From assembly GCA_037576215.1 (NCBI GenBank), contig JBANDB010000008.1:3596001-3660000 (forward strand): a stretch of 64,000 bases of DNA, in the 5' to 3' direction. A program made the position numbers and the translations under genes. This stretch comes from Armillaria gallica (lineage: Eukaryota; Basidiomycota; Agaricomycetes; Agaricales; Physalacriaceae). The notes under the pieces are model-generated. The model saw nothing but the letters and a program-made list of their open reading frames with translations. It was not told where the DNA came from and did no database searches. This document shows positions 36,996-48,076 of the stretch, in pieces; position 1 is the stretch's first letter; the number at the start of each line of letters is the position of its first letter.

Positions 36996-37982
36996 ATGGC
37001 TTCAACGACGCGACCTGTTGTTTTCATGGATATCAACATTGGCGAGACACCTGCAGGGAGACTCAAGATGGAGCTGTTTAGCGACATTGTACCAAAGTGC
37101 GCATATCCTGTGACTACGTCTTACAGTTTTACTCAGATTTACGTTGCGCAGAACAGCCGAGAATTTCAGGCAACTCTGCACCGGTGAATACAGGTGCATG
37201 CGCTGCACTCTTTCTGGTTTATCATGACTTACATGTGGGTCAGGGTCAACTCGCGACCTCAAGGATACAAGAACGCGACATTTCACAGGCAAGCAGAGAT
37301 TCTATTGCAATTAGTATTTGCCGTTTGTTCATTTTATGTCTAGAGTGTAGGACTCCTTATCCGCTCTTCAGAGGGTAGATCTAATGTTGTATACAGAGTA
37401 CCAAACTTCATGTGTCAAGGTAGCTACACGATCGACGCCCAAAGGCTAAAATATTGATAACCCATCGATCAGGAGGCGACTTTTTGAAGGGTGATGGTAC
37501 TGGATCATTCTCGATTTATGGAGACAAGTTCCCAGTGAGTATTTCGGGGGACTTTTGAGGCGTGGTTTAACCAAATTCTCACTAGGATGAGAACTTCCAA
37601 GAGAAGCATACAGTACCCGGTCTCCTCTCGATGGTGCGCACTGATACGACACTCAAAGTCAAAACGCTGACAATATCTGGCAGGCGAACTCTGGTCCTAA
37701 TACCAACGGATGTCAAGTGAGCAAACATGCTGTATTACCATGCAGGCTAATCAAGATGTCTGTAGTTTTTCATCACTACGGCAAAATGCGACTTCCTGGA
37801 TGGAAAGCACGTCGTCTTTGGAAGAGTTATAGATGGTATGTTAACATTGAGAAAAATCGAGAATGTGGCCACAGGTCCCAATAATAGGCCTAAGCTCCTC
37901 GTAAAGATCACAGGTGAGAATTATTATTAACAAGCACCTCAGTGTTTGTGCTGAATATCATTTAGAATGCGGAGAGATGTAG
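36996..37982 (+). CDS. PPIH: Cyclophilin H-type peptidyl-prolyl isomerase
   Basis: This cyclophilin isomerises X-Pro bonds; H-type members sit in the U4/U6.U5 tri-snRNP. The sequence runs [100 protein letters not shown] and [20 protein letters not shown]. The active-site Arg (FHRV) and Phe/Gln (FMCQ) are present. His rather than Trp near the cyclosporin pocket (DGKHVVFG) is usual for this subtype. There are eight introns; the third (about 37290-37397) begins with GC, not GT. The C-terminus is ITECGEM. Complete. Confidence 0.94.
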
Positions 37983-38213
37983 TCGCCACTTTTACTTTAC
38001 TAGAACCGTGACAGCAATTCAAACGCATGTCTCTCAGTGTAACATAATGCAGAGCAGCCCCATAACAGTTACTAATGTGAATTCTGGCGAGCCGAACGAT
38101 CCAAAGGAGAGTTTAAATACGGACGTGAACAAATCGTGTACTTTCATTCTTACTCTTACAAACACGAACTACGTAATCTTTCAGGCGTATAAAAATGAGG
38201 AGGGGAAAGATGT

Positions 38214-41200
38214 CTAGGTCAAAGCCTTCAATCGAGCTTGCTGGGTCGTGGGCACGCCTGTCGAGACTGGCGCGTGTGGTACAGGAGCATGAGGTGTCTT
38301 GATCTTGAGGCCTATGAAAGTCAAACCCTAGTGAGAAAAGCATAATTTCGCCGATAAGTAATCCGTACCCAAGTCTGCCGCCAAGAGATCAGCACCCTTC
38401 TCTCCAACCAACAGAGCCGAAGAATAGGTGTTCGTGCCCAAGTTGTCAGGACAGATACTCAAATCCACACATTTCAGGTTTTGAGTTCCTAGCATGAAAG
38501 AATCAGGACACCGACGCGGTTGTCAGACGATGCACAAACCATAGACGTTAAGACGACTGTCGACGACTCCACCCTGTTCTCTGGGTTTCATGGCTGAGAT
38601 CGAAGATTAGAAAAGATTAAAAATGAATGACATTGATGCTTACCGCATGTCCCCAGACTGTGCCAGGTCGTCTCGACATGGTCAGCGACCCAGTCGTCGA
38701 TTGCCTTGTCGTCTTCCTCGCTGTACTGGATGTCCTCGTGAACCTTGCTCGCGTCGTATGTCTCGCCCGGTCTATATACCGATATGGTCAACATCTTTGA
38801 TCAAATCAGCCACCATGGCGCTTACTTATGCCAAGTGCCCATATGAATTCCCACAGTAAAGCCGTTCGGAAGCAGCTCCTTCGCCGTCCTGATGTCAATG
38901 TCCTTGGCAGCAGCAGGCGACGCAGGATGGAAGTGAGGATGGTGGGAAGTAAGTTCCCCTCGGAAGGCTATTCACGCGCTCATAAGGTACTGGGAAATGA
39001 TGTTATGTAGTCAATGAACCCACCATCCATCCTGCGAGCGATCTCGCGGGTCTTCTTGTAGCTCCAACGGATCGGGGCGAAGTCAGCCTTGTTGTTCAGG
39101 AAGCCGCTGTCAAAGAAGGGCTCTTGGTACGGGTTCTGTGACTTGATATGGATCTATTTGGAGCGTGTCAGTCATTATAAGCTACTGTAAGAACCTTCAG
39201 ACCTTTCCACGACTAGCGGGGTATTCCTGAGAGATAAGAAATCAGTAACGGGAAAGGCTGAGTCCGATTGATACAGACAAGATATTGGAACCTGTGTAAA
39301 AGTGTCAACAAGACGCACAAAACTTGAAAAATGGCGGTACTTGCATAGTAACATACTTCCCCGGAGGGAGAAGACTGTGATCAGCGTAAGCTTCAAGAAA
39401 CCATTAGCTTCAGGGGCATCGACAACGTTGGAATTCCTTTACCTCCTGACACAATTGAGCCGAACCTGAAGGAGGGGTCAGAGGATTAACACAGCACAGC
39501 AGATCACATACATCACCGGTTTGTCGGGCTTGTCCTTGAAATACTTATTCCACAACTCATTGAACTCCGGACCCATTTCCTTGAGCTCTTCCTCAGTCGG
39601 GCGAATCTAACGCAATATACGTCTAGACAGAGTAGAGAGGCAACAGCATGAGACGCGTTACCTTGAAACCTGCATCTATAGCATTCGACGACAATCTAGC
39701 CTTCTCGGGACTCGTCTCCCATTCTGCAAAGAGCTCCTTCTGGACTTCCTTGTCTCCTCTCAGGAAATCGTCCAGAGTGAAGCTCTCATTCGAGACGCGG
39801 TACACTACAATCATGTAAGAATAAGACCCGTAGTGGTCTTCCGAAAACTTACATGTAAGGGTGGTATAATGATCCTGATACTGCTCTCTGTAATTCGCAA
39901 GACGTTGACGACACATGCACAAGGAAAAACGCAGACACGTACCCAACACCAGGAAGATCACTGACCACCTTAAGATCTAACTTCTTCAGCAATTTCGCAT
40001 CACCGACACCAGAGCGCTCCAATATTTGGGGCGTCCCAAGAGTCCCGCTGCTCAAGACGACATACTTGCGCGCCTTCACGATGGTCTCGCGGAGCTTGCC
40101 CCCGTCTGCCCTATTGCGAGCGGGCACGTACGCCACCCCGACAGCTTTGTTGCCCTCGAATATGACGCGGGAAACACGGGAGTTGGTGCGCAGGTACAAG
40201 TTGTTCTGGACGTCCATGACGCTGTGAACATAAGCTACACATCGATCGCCATCAGTCTGCCGGTTGTAAAGATGAATGGGCTGTCGACTCACCGGTGGCT
40301 GCGTCGCTACGTCGGCCAGTATGCCTGTTAATGTACTTTGCCCAGATCTCCGAGGCATGGGACGTATCGAGGTCTACGGCAGCGCATTAGTGACGACCAG
40401 AGAGCTAGGTCTAATGTGTTGTACCTTGGATATCGTCTATTAAAGCAGTCAGTTTCAGAACTCTGTAACAAAGCACTTGACATACCGCTGAACGGGATGC
40501 CCACGCTATCTGCCGCTCTCAAAAAGTCCTGCGCTATTGGAGTGATAGATCCTCCATTGCTAATAGCGATGGGCCCGTCATATCCGTGCGTGTCGTTGTT
40601 GACTGGTTTTTGGTAGTTCTCCAGCTGTCAGGATGTGAGTCGGAGCTCCCGAGGTTGGAAGGGACGACTGACTCGCTTCATCAAAGGCAGGAGATCTATA
40701 TTGCCCCTCGTTAATATTGTGCAGAATTGAGAAATCGTTCTACATGCCTTTGGCTTCCCAACCCTCAGTCTTGAAGTCATCTGTCAACCGAATGAAAGTC
40801 AATCTCTATGCATCGTCCAAAAACATGAACCGACCCCAGTCAGATGCGGACGCCTTGTAGACGTGGTATGATTAGTCGGTTGGGCTCATAAAAACAGGAA
40901 GTAGCCTACCCTGGTGTACATCTGAAAATTGATGCTGTGGTACTCTTAGCGATTTGACTAGGCATACAAACTATCGACGTACCTGCTTCCACCGCCTGCG
41001 AGAAGTCATCAAATTGAGTGATTGATAGAACTAGGATATACTGCGTACCGAGGATATTGGCGCATCTAAGGCACGGTGGTTAGGAACCTTTCAGGTGATA
41101 GGGTAGAACACTCACGGAACGATGCTTTGTCGGCCTCGCAAGTGGGGAGACTCTTGAGTATCTGTGTAGAAGGTTGCCTTATCGTTACTACAAGATGCCT

Positions 41201-41590
41201 TCAGCGGTGTTCAAGTCTTCGACGGCGGTTCTAACTTACATCCCATCGCGCTGCATATTCTTGACGTAGATTCCGGGTCTGGTAGACCGCAGGTTAGTCT
41301 ACGACAGGAGTAAGTAGTCACTAGGCTCACCTGTATACCCAAGGATCATCACGGTTGTTGGCTCCTCCTGGAGGGACGACAAAACGTTATTATGTGTACA
41401 GGCCAAGAGAGTATACACATACCTTCAATGAGCATGACTTTCAAGGTGGGGTCGGCATAGGCCAACCTGCCAGCGACGACACATCCTGTTGACAAAGGCG
41501 TCACCCATCTGACGAAGAGGGAGAGTCAGAAGACAGACCTGCTGGACCGCCTCCTGCTACAATAACGTCGACTTCTTCAGGATGACCCAT
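38214..41590 (-). CDS. AOX: Alcohol (methanol) oxidase, GMC family AA3_3
   Basis: This flavoenzyme oxidises methanol and short alcohols to aldehydes with H2O2 release. The start MGHPEEVDVIVAGGGPAG joins CVVAGRLAYADPTLKVMLIE, the FAD-binding fold. Other landmarks: VPCANILGGGSSINFQMYTR, GYDGPIAISNGGSITPIAQD, VVLSSGTLGTPQILERSGVG, NAIDAGFKIRPTEEEL, PYQEPFFDSGFLNNKADFAP and IRWSYKKTREIARRMDAFRG. The catalytic His is in ETTWHSLGTCAMKP and the Asn in NTYSSALLVGEKGAD. The tail ends QQARLKALT, without an SKL-like peroxisomal signal. About 17 short introns. In brown rots such enzymes supply peroxide and use methanol from demethoxylated lignin or pectin. Confidence 0.93.
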
Positions 41591-42666
41591 AGAGACTCAG
41601 AGAGAGGAGAACGAGTGTTGGGATGCGAGATAACTAAGCCCTCTCAATATTTATACGTCTTGTGGCCCAAGCTCCGCGGAGGATTAGTGAGCTGAGATTT
41701 GATTCCAGCCATGCGGGTAGTACGTATCAGTATTACCACTCAAAGTAAGAGTGGAACGGAGATCGGGCAACTTTGCGTCGTCAGATGATGGTCTATGAAA
41801 AGATAACCACGAAACAAAGGTCGTCATGGGTAAAACGCAGATGTTACAGTTCAGGGCATCTCTAGCATCGTGACTTGGTATCTGTGCGACGAGTATGCAC
41901 CATCGTCAACTGACTTGTGGCAAAAGTAGCTTAGGAGAGATGACGTGAGAAAGGGATCCGATGCGAGATCATGAGAAGACGGCTCGAGGGCGACAATATG
42001 ATTCCCCGGGCTTCGAAAGTGGGGAAATGTGGGGATGTATTTGATTACCCCAATGTAAGCGAGACTGGCATGGTTAGCACATGTGCAAAAAAGGTAGGAT
42101 AAAGATAACATTTAACATACCCATGACTCTTCGACCCTCTCTCCACATACAAAGGGGCGCATATTCGTATCACCCCATGTCACTGAGAAAGTAGGCAGCT
42201 TCATCAGCTGATTATTGATGGCAGAAAGTTCATCCTGGCGGACGGTAAAAATGAGTCTGCAATTGAATGTGCTAGTCTCATGGGCGCGAAGGTGGAGATA
42301 CCGAATTGCATACGAAGGAAGCATGTCCTAACCCGATTACCTAGCGCGATGCTATGCGATACCGGTCCGATGACAGGCGCTCTCCCCGATTGTACATTTT
42401 ATACCAGGACAATCATCCCGTGGTACAGGCATCTTTCCTTGGAGCATCAAACTGCGCGTTCTGAGGCGTATCAGTTGGGTAAGTGAAAGGTCTAGAGAAG
42501 CCGGCAACGATAAGCAGTAAATGGGAACGGATGTATTGGTACGCGAATAGTTTAACGCTGGGTATGTAACCACACTAAGTCGCCGCTTAAGCTTTGCATT
42601 CAATTGTAACACGACACTCACCTACAGAGTGCAGTCTAATGCTATTCCAGAACGCCTATTGGGTCC
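41591..42666. other. Long divergent intergenic region, AOX / PKR1
   Basis: At 1.08 kb this is among the longest gene-free divergent promoters in the window. Only short random open frames occur. It holds a TATA box close to AOX. Its length fits a regulated AOX promoter, but no specific operator is identified. Confidence 0.5.
41648..41655 (-). promoter_or_regulatory. TATA box of AOX
   Basis: TATAAATA on the minus strand lies 58-65 bp upstream of the AOX start codon. That spacing fits a transcription start about 30 bp downstream and a short leader. TATA boxes are rare among the housekeeping genes here, so this one suggests an inducible, strongly expressed gene. Confidence 0.6.
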
Positions 42667-43095
42667 ATGTACGGCGAGCGACGCGGCGAGATGGTGGCGG
42701 GCGCGAAGAAAGGTCGTCGACGTCACGTGTCCGATCCTTCTTTGCAGCCGACAGCCACGATGGAAGCTGAACAGAACGACAAGGTGGACGTTTCGGAGAG
42801 CTTTGTGTCGCAGATTCTCACGCCGGGCTCGTCGTTACACCCAACATTCCTCCTTATCCTCGACCTCTCATTTGCTGCCCTCCTCGTGGTGCTCGTGCTC
42901 CTTTTGTTCCTCACATCGGGCAATGTACATTTCATTGGATTGATTGGGATTGAGCTGGCGCTTTGGGCGAGCGTGAAATGGTGCGTAACCGTAAACTGAA
43001 TATATGCATACAATCGCTCAACGTACAACAGGTTCGTCAATGAACTACAAAATGCGTCACCAGCAGGAGGGGAGGAAACCAAGAAAGACATATAA
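42667..43095 (+). CDS. PKR1: V-ATPase assembly factor Pkr1
   Basis: Pkr1 is a small ER membrane protein needed for assembly of the V-ATPase Vo sector. The conserved core is SFVSQILTPGSSLHPTFLLI, the transmembrane LDLSFAALLVVLVLLLFLTS, GNVHFIGLIGIELALWASV and, across an intron, KWFVNELQNASPAGG. The C-terminus KKDI resembles an ER-retrieval signal. Start at 42667 gives a 31-residue basic extension; an ATG at 42760 would give the usual length. The stop lies 6 bp from the convergent PSF3 stop. Confidence 0.86.
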
Positions 43096-43101
43096 CATTT
43101 A

Positions 43102-43992
43102 TCACCGGCGGCCCTTGTCGTTATCTTCATACCACTTCTTTGTTCTCTTGGCACTTTCCTGGGCCAGTACAAATACTGCGTCACCAGTCAGCAGGCAAAC
43201 GGCCGAGAAAGAAGACACCACCCACGTTCGCGTTCTGTTCCGTCCAGTCCTTCGCGAAATGCTTGCGCAGTATCTCCCGTTGAGCCTCCACCTCCACCAG
43301 CAGGGCCCAGCGCTGCGAAATGCTGTGCTTGGTCTATCACCTCCACAAGTCGCTCCCGGAACGTCTATCGTAGCAATAGCAGTCAGTTCGTCACGGTATC
43401 TAGCAGTACATACCTTTGTTAGCATCTGGGACATTTCATTGGCCTGTTCGTCACTGAGCCTGGAAGCAAATAGATAAGAACAGAGACAGGCGAGATAAAT
43501 AGGAACGTACATGTCCATTATCGTCTTTCCAAAGCCATACCACAGTCCCCCAGCGCCGACTAGACTAGATAGGCGTACACTGCGGGGTTCGGCATTGAGC
43601 GCATTGCGAACACGATTCCCAAAGGGCGTCGGTATATTGAAATCAGCCCAGTCGCTGTCGAGGCCATCAGCGCCGTCGAGGGTATAGAAAGGCCCAACGA
43701 CACCAACGAGTATACCACGATGTACGCCATCCATATCGGTATCTGGTACTTGCCCTGCGCTGCAATCTGCACCCAGGACGCGTCAGAACCCGCGCCACAA
43801 GCTGCACAAGACCCACGTCGCGCTCGGACCCTCCCCACAGGTGGCCAAGGTCTGGAATCTTCTTGCTAAAAATGCATTGTATTTTCTGTCACAAACAAAG
43901 TAAAGAACAATAAAGAAAAACTACACAAAGAACAGAAAACGGACCTGGTTGTCTGCCAGTATCGAGTCAATAGAAAAATAATCGTCCTCCAT
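43102..43992 (-). CDS. PSF3: GINS complex subunit Psf3
   Basis: Psf3 is one of four subunits of GINS, which joins Cdc45 and MCM in the replicative helicase. The product begins MEDDYFSIDSILADNQ joined to KIPDLGHLWGGSERDV, then IPIWMAYIVVYSDWADFNIP, FGNRVRNALNAEPRSVRLS, GGLWYGFGKTIMDMLSDEQA and ends SAKRTKKWYEDNDKGRR. All are Psf3 hallmarks. Introns: after DNQ, a short one of about 30 bp or alternative after VAR, one joining YS to DWADF, and later ones before LSDEQ and within the C-terminal part. ORC2 also occurs in this window, but no linkage of function is implied. Confidence 0.92.
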
Positions 43993-44061
43993 GGCACACA
44001 AAGGAAACCCGTCTGTCACTCGTCACGCTGGGACCATCCCCCTTCCTTGTTTTCCTTCCAC

Positions 44062-44068
44062 TATAAAG
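44062..44068 (+). promoter_or_regulatory. Possible TATA box
   Basis: TATAAAG lies 70-76 bp after the divergent PSF3 start and before the small orphan gene. It would place transcription start near 44090-44100, upstream of the leader intron described for that gene. Confidence 0.4.
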
Positions 44069-44250
44069 CCCAAGAAGATCATCACAGCATGGGCGCCTAT
44101 CAATCTTTCGTTCCTCGCAATGCTCAAAATAATATTCAGAGACAGTAAGGATCTTTCCCCTATGCACTGCACCAATCGCTCATCGACACAGGCCCCACCG
44201 TCAAACCCAAACCCACAGCCTACAAAGATCCCTACGTCGATGACCACAAC

Positions 44251-44745
44251 ATGGGGTCCCTCGAACGCGAAGATCAAGGCAGAGAGGCCATCCAACACGT
44301 CTTGTATCTCCTCCATCCTGTCTCCGAGCTGAACAGGCTCACCGTAGACGCCCTGTGCGATTTACAGCAAATGCTCTGGACAAAGTCAAGTACGTATTCC
44401 CACAACGTGAACTGTTAAAACTTGACAATTTCTGTGCAGGAGCTTTGCAGAAGAGGTATAAGATAAAGACCTATCAAACCCTTCGAACAAGACTTGACCA
44501 GGACCAGGATTTCCGAGATGCCTACAATCTCGCGACGTCGAGAATGAAGGGGCAGGGCCACAACTTCCCTGGCGATGTACGTCTCTTATTTCTACCGCCT
44601 CTTCATTGCTCACTGACTATTCCTATAGGTTGCGGATGAATTCGTGCTTCTATGCGTGAAGCTGTTCAGGATCAACACCGCCAGAACAGTTCCATCCGAC
44701 TCGGACCAGTCTACTTCGCCACCTGATGATTTCCCAATAACATGA
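44251..44745 (+). CDS. Small orphan protein
   Basis: Unrecognised. From the ATG at 44251 the product is MGSLEREDQGREAIQHVLYL, LHPVSELNRLTVDALCDLQQ, then across introns ALQKRYKIKTYQTLRTRLDQ, DFRDAYNLATSRMKGQG and VADEFVLLCVKLFRINTART, ending DDFPIT. It is largely helical. The frame is open upstream to about 44147 and reads LIDTGPTVKPKPTAYKDPYV, which looks coding, but it is closed by TAA in frame with an ATG at 44089 (MGAYQSFVPRNAQNN). The GTAAGG...CACAG intron there shifts the frame, so the true start is unclear. Confidence 0.5.
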
Positions 44746-44967
44746 CCAACGCCAGCCGATGGTCGTCAAGGCGCTGGCTTGATGGGTTCGGTGGTGGCAT
44801 GATTTCATGACAAAAAATGCTTAAAAATGGTCAAAAGATGTAATAAATAAGGCACTAGTCTACAGTAAAAGTGTGACTATGAAAGTAGAGTGAGCTCAGA
44901 TTCAGCAGGACCAATGTAAACATGATTCACCATACGTTGAAGAAAAAAAACCATCGGAAATGCTCCT

Positions 44968-46641
44968 TCACTTCGCCTCCATTGTGGGAGGACCAAGCCG
45001 GCTCTCAGACACCGGCGCAACTTCACTAGCAGCCTCCTTTGGTACTATCACTGAACCCTCCTCCAGTTCCAAGCCATTGTCTTCAACAACTTGAACGTCC
45101 GTATCGGCAACTTTGTGCATCTTGTGTTCATCAGTCTCTTGTTTGTGCGTCTTCCGATTCGCAGACACCGCAGCCTTAACTTCTTCAGCTGTAGTTGCCT
45201 TAGCCGCCTGCAGAACTATCGTTTCTCCCGGTGAGGTAGACGGTGACGGCTCCAAAGTTATCGCGATACCCTGGGTATGTTTTGGTGTGGGTTCCGACGT
45301 TTCACTGACGACCGAAGGAGACATGACATTTGCAGCATCCACGTCCACGCCGCTTAAAGACGGTGTCGTGTCTACCGACTGCTCCAGCGATTTTTCAACC
45401 TCGGTATCCACCTCCTCTGACTTTTCATATTCGATATCGGCACTGAACGCCCCCGTTCTGACACTATTGGCCGTCCAGAGACTTCTGTCCCTCACCAAGG
45501 ACGGAGTGCCAACGCGTATCCTAGCACTCCACTTGCTCACTTCGCTCTCCCAGCTGCCACGCCTGGAACTCCTCGGCCTCAGTGCCCTAACACTGGCATC
45601 GACATCCCGCTCATCGAGATCGTCGCCCAACACAAATTCACTCCTGCTCTCCACATCGATACTGCCATAGTGCGACACGGAATCTCCGAGTGCCGAGGGT
45701 GGTGACCGTAAAAACCCGGTATTTGCATACGCCGATGAAGCAAGGGTCAGCACCGAGGCGTTGTCTAGAGGCGGTGATGAAGGCCGAGGATTATTTCGAG
45801 GGTGATGGGTAGTATGGAGCGGCGCTTGAACTGATGAAATGGACACATTTGTCTGGGTAGATGAATTTCGCAACGACGGTGATGAAGGTGGAAGGGCCGA
45901 GAAGGTGATGGACGCTGCGCTGGTGAGCAACGTCGGATTAGTAGCAGTGGATGAATTTCGGGCGTGGTGACGGTAAGATGTCGGCGTCACTGGGGCCTGC
46001 GCGATGTGAGCCATGCCGTTGCCATGCAAGTCGATGCTGAGCAACGTCGTGGGCTTCGTGCTCGCTGCGATGCTTCTAAATGTGCGAGGATTTGAGAGGT
46101 AGGATGATGACGACCGTGACGGAGACGGGGACGGCGGTGAACTGGGTGGCAACGGGCGCATCGAGGCATCCTCGTCCGCCTCCAATGCACTGGCTGGCGA
46201 CCACATCGAATCGCGCCCTGAATCACGCCGTGAAACTGAGGACTGGTCGCTTGTTGAGTCCAGGTCCTCGGACTGTGATGCAATGTCAACTGAGTCCTCA
46301 ATCAGCGACATTGTCTGTCTATTGGCGCTGATGTGATCCATATCCCCGCCGTTCGTTGCCGGCGAGGGCAAAGGGCTCGAAACGACCCGGTTGCCCACGC
46401 CTCGTAGGGGAATAGAATTTCTTGCTTTGGGGCTTTCCCTCTTCGATCTGACCGTCCCCGCAAGCTTTCGCTGCAGCCAGTTTATGATAGGCTTGCTCGA
46501 CCGCCGAGAAATTTTCTTCTGCGTAGAAGTTGGAGCAACAGGAATAGGAGACAACTGTGGCTTCTTGGCAGGTGGCGTCTTTCGCTGTGCTTTGGTGTCG
46601 GTACGAGCAGTCGAGGGGGTATGTGTCGTTGCTGGCGACAT
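44968..46641 (-). CDS. 557-residue disordered orphan protein
   Basis: This intronless gene codes for a Ser/Pro/Thr-rich protein with no recognised domain. Ordered-looking islands are PIINWLQRKLAGTVR near the N-terminus, TTLLSIDLHGNGMAHIAQAP, NASVLTLASSAYANTGFL, and VRALRPRSSRRGSWESEVSK with WSARIRVGTPSLV. The rest is low complexity, ending in a Glu/Val-rich segment. The islands look conserved rather than random and could be short binding motifs; RRGSWES resembles a basophilic kinase or 14-3-3 site. I infer a cytoplasmic or nuclear regulatory protein without further detail. Confidence 0.72.
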   Translation of the reverse strand: MSPATTHTPSTARTDTKAQRKTPPAKKPQLSPIPVAPTSTQKKISRRSSKPIINWLQRKLAGTVRSKRESPKARNSIPLRGVGNRVVSSPLPSPATNGGDMDHISANRQTMSLIEDSVDIASQSEDLDSTSDQSSVSRRDSGRDSMWSPASALEADEDASMRPLPPSSPPSPSPSRSSSSYLSNPRTFRSIAASTKPTTLLSIDLHGNGMAHIAQAPVTPTSYRHHARNSSTATNPTLLTSAASITFSALPPSSPSLRNSSTQTNVSISSVQAPLHTTHHPRNNPRPSSPPLDNASVLTLASSAYANTGFLRSPPSALGDSVSHYGSIDVESRSEFVLGDDLDERDVDASVRALRPRSSRRGSWESEVSKWSARIRVGTPSLVRDRSLWTANSVRTGAFSADIEYEKSEEVDTEVEKSLEQSVDTTPSLSGVDVDAANVMSPSVVSETSEPTPKHTQGIAITLEPSPSTSPGETIVLQAAKATTAEEVKAAVSANRKTHKQETDEHKMHKVADTDVQVVEDNGLELEEGSVIVPKEAASEVAPVSESRLGPPTMEAK

Positions 46642-48076
46642 GATAAGATGGAAGGAAATTGAGGAAATAAGTCGTGGTGGTGGTGGAGAGAAATGAAGAG
46701 AGTCAACGCATGTGCAAGGACACCTTGTGGCGGCGTTGCTCGATTTGGCTCCCAGATCACGATCGGGAATGACTCATCTCTCCAACGTAAAATAAGCAGG
46801 TATCTGAGGAATTTGTATCAAGCCTATTATCCTTATCCCTACAGACGGACCCAAAATATACGAAGGTGCTACCTATTGTCTAGGCGACAAACTACACCAT
46901 CCATCGAAAAAAAAATGAAAAGTAGTCCTAATCGTCACTTATTCTGGCGAATTGTTAGCCATGCAAAGTTCATGAGTTGGACATACTATTATAAGCATTT
47001 GCTCCATAGAAATTCTTCGTTTCGAAGAACGTGGACACCGTGGCATATGTCTGCGGAGTATGAATAGCAGGTGGAGATTGCGAGATAGTGCCTAGCAAAT
47101 TCCGTTGAATCGACCCATAATTTACTTCCCGAGGGTTACACCGTGTACTAGTTGAGATCGTTGAGATTTGGAGGCCCTTGAAAAGTCCGAGATGGACGAA
47201 AAGGGACCCAAGTACCGGCCCGAGATCCCGCCACTTGCGCTGGGATACCACCGTCATGCCTAAATTTTCAACTTCTAGTATCACAATGCCTCGGGAGCAT
47301 AGCTGGGCTGCCTGTAACCAAACAATTTGAATCAGCATCTACTGTCATTGCACCTGCACTTGTTGGCGTGATCTTTATCGGACTCGGAGTTCAGAGCGAA
47401 GATCAATGACTTAAATAAATAACGATCCTTCACGGCGTTACTTTGCAGTTTTTCGCCTGGCGACTTGCAGTGTTCTTGAGCAACTCTTGGATACCCCATG
47501 CTGCGCACGAAATTGCGGAATCATGGTATGTTTAGGTCCTCTATCCACGACGCGTTTAACGTACTTATTCATTTGTCCACATGTCTCGATGATAGATATG
47601 AACGACTACACGTCATATAAAGCGGCGGTTCCAGAAAGCATGCCGCCTGTCGCTCAGGTGATCCTCACACCTGTGCACAGGGCGTATAATACCGTCTATC
47701 GGTCCTCCGATCACTTTGAGAACATTGCATGAAGGCTTCGAGATCCTCCCTCGGTACCTTTCTTAAATCCTCTCTAACCAAGGGCATCTCAGAACGGCAA
47801 GGAACTGTTCCAGCTTTCAGTTGTATGGCTAACTTCGGTGTACAGTTCGTGGTTGCCTATCGAACAACTACCTTCAAAGACTAGCGCAGAGCTTATTGCC
47901 TTGTCGCCGTCAAAGAACGGGCGATGGCCGGTCTTCGGAATGAGGACCCACGGTGAGCATTTGTATGCCTGATTTTTAGAGCGGCAGATATGCCAAGATC
48001 TCATGATGTCCTTCAATTGTAGCTTGGAGTACTTATAAGCAATCCCTCTCCCCTCTTGCTCTACACTGTGCATTCC
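46642..48076. other. Gene-poor stretch with possible remnants
   Basis: There are no convincing genes in 1.4 kb. On the minus strand, 46970-47338 is an open frame of 122 codons containing SQRKWRDLGPVLGSLFVHLG; on the plus strand, 47550-47732 reads NDYTSYKAAVPESMPPVAQ and ends FENIA. Both look more protein-like than the surroundings and may be remnants of old genes, but I recognise neither. Confidence 0.35.
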
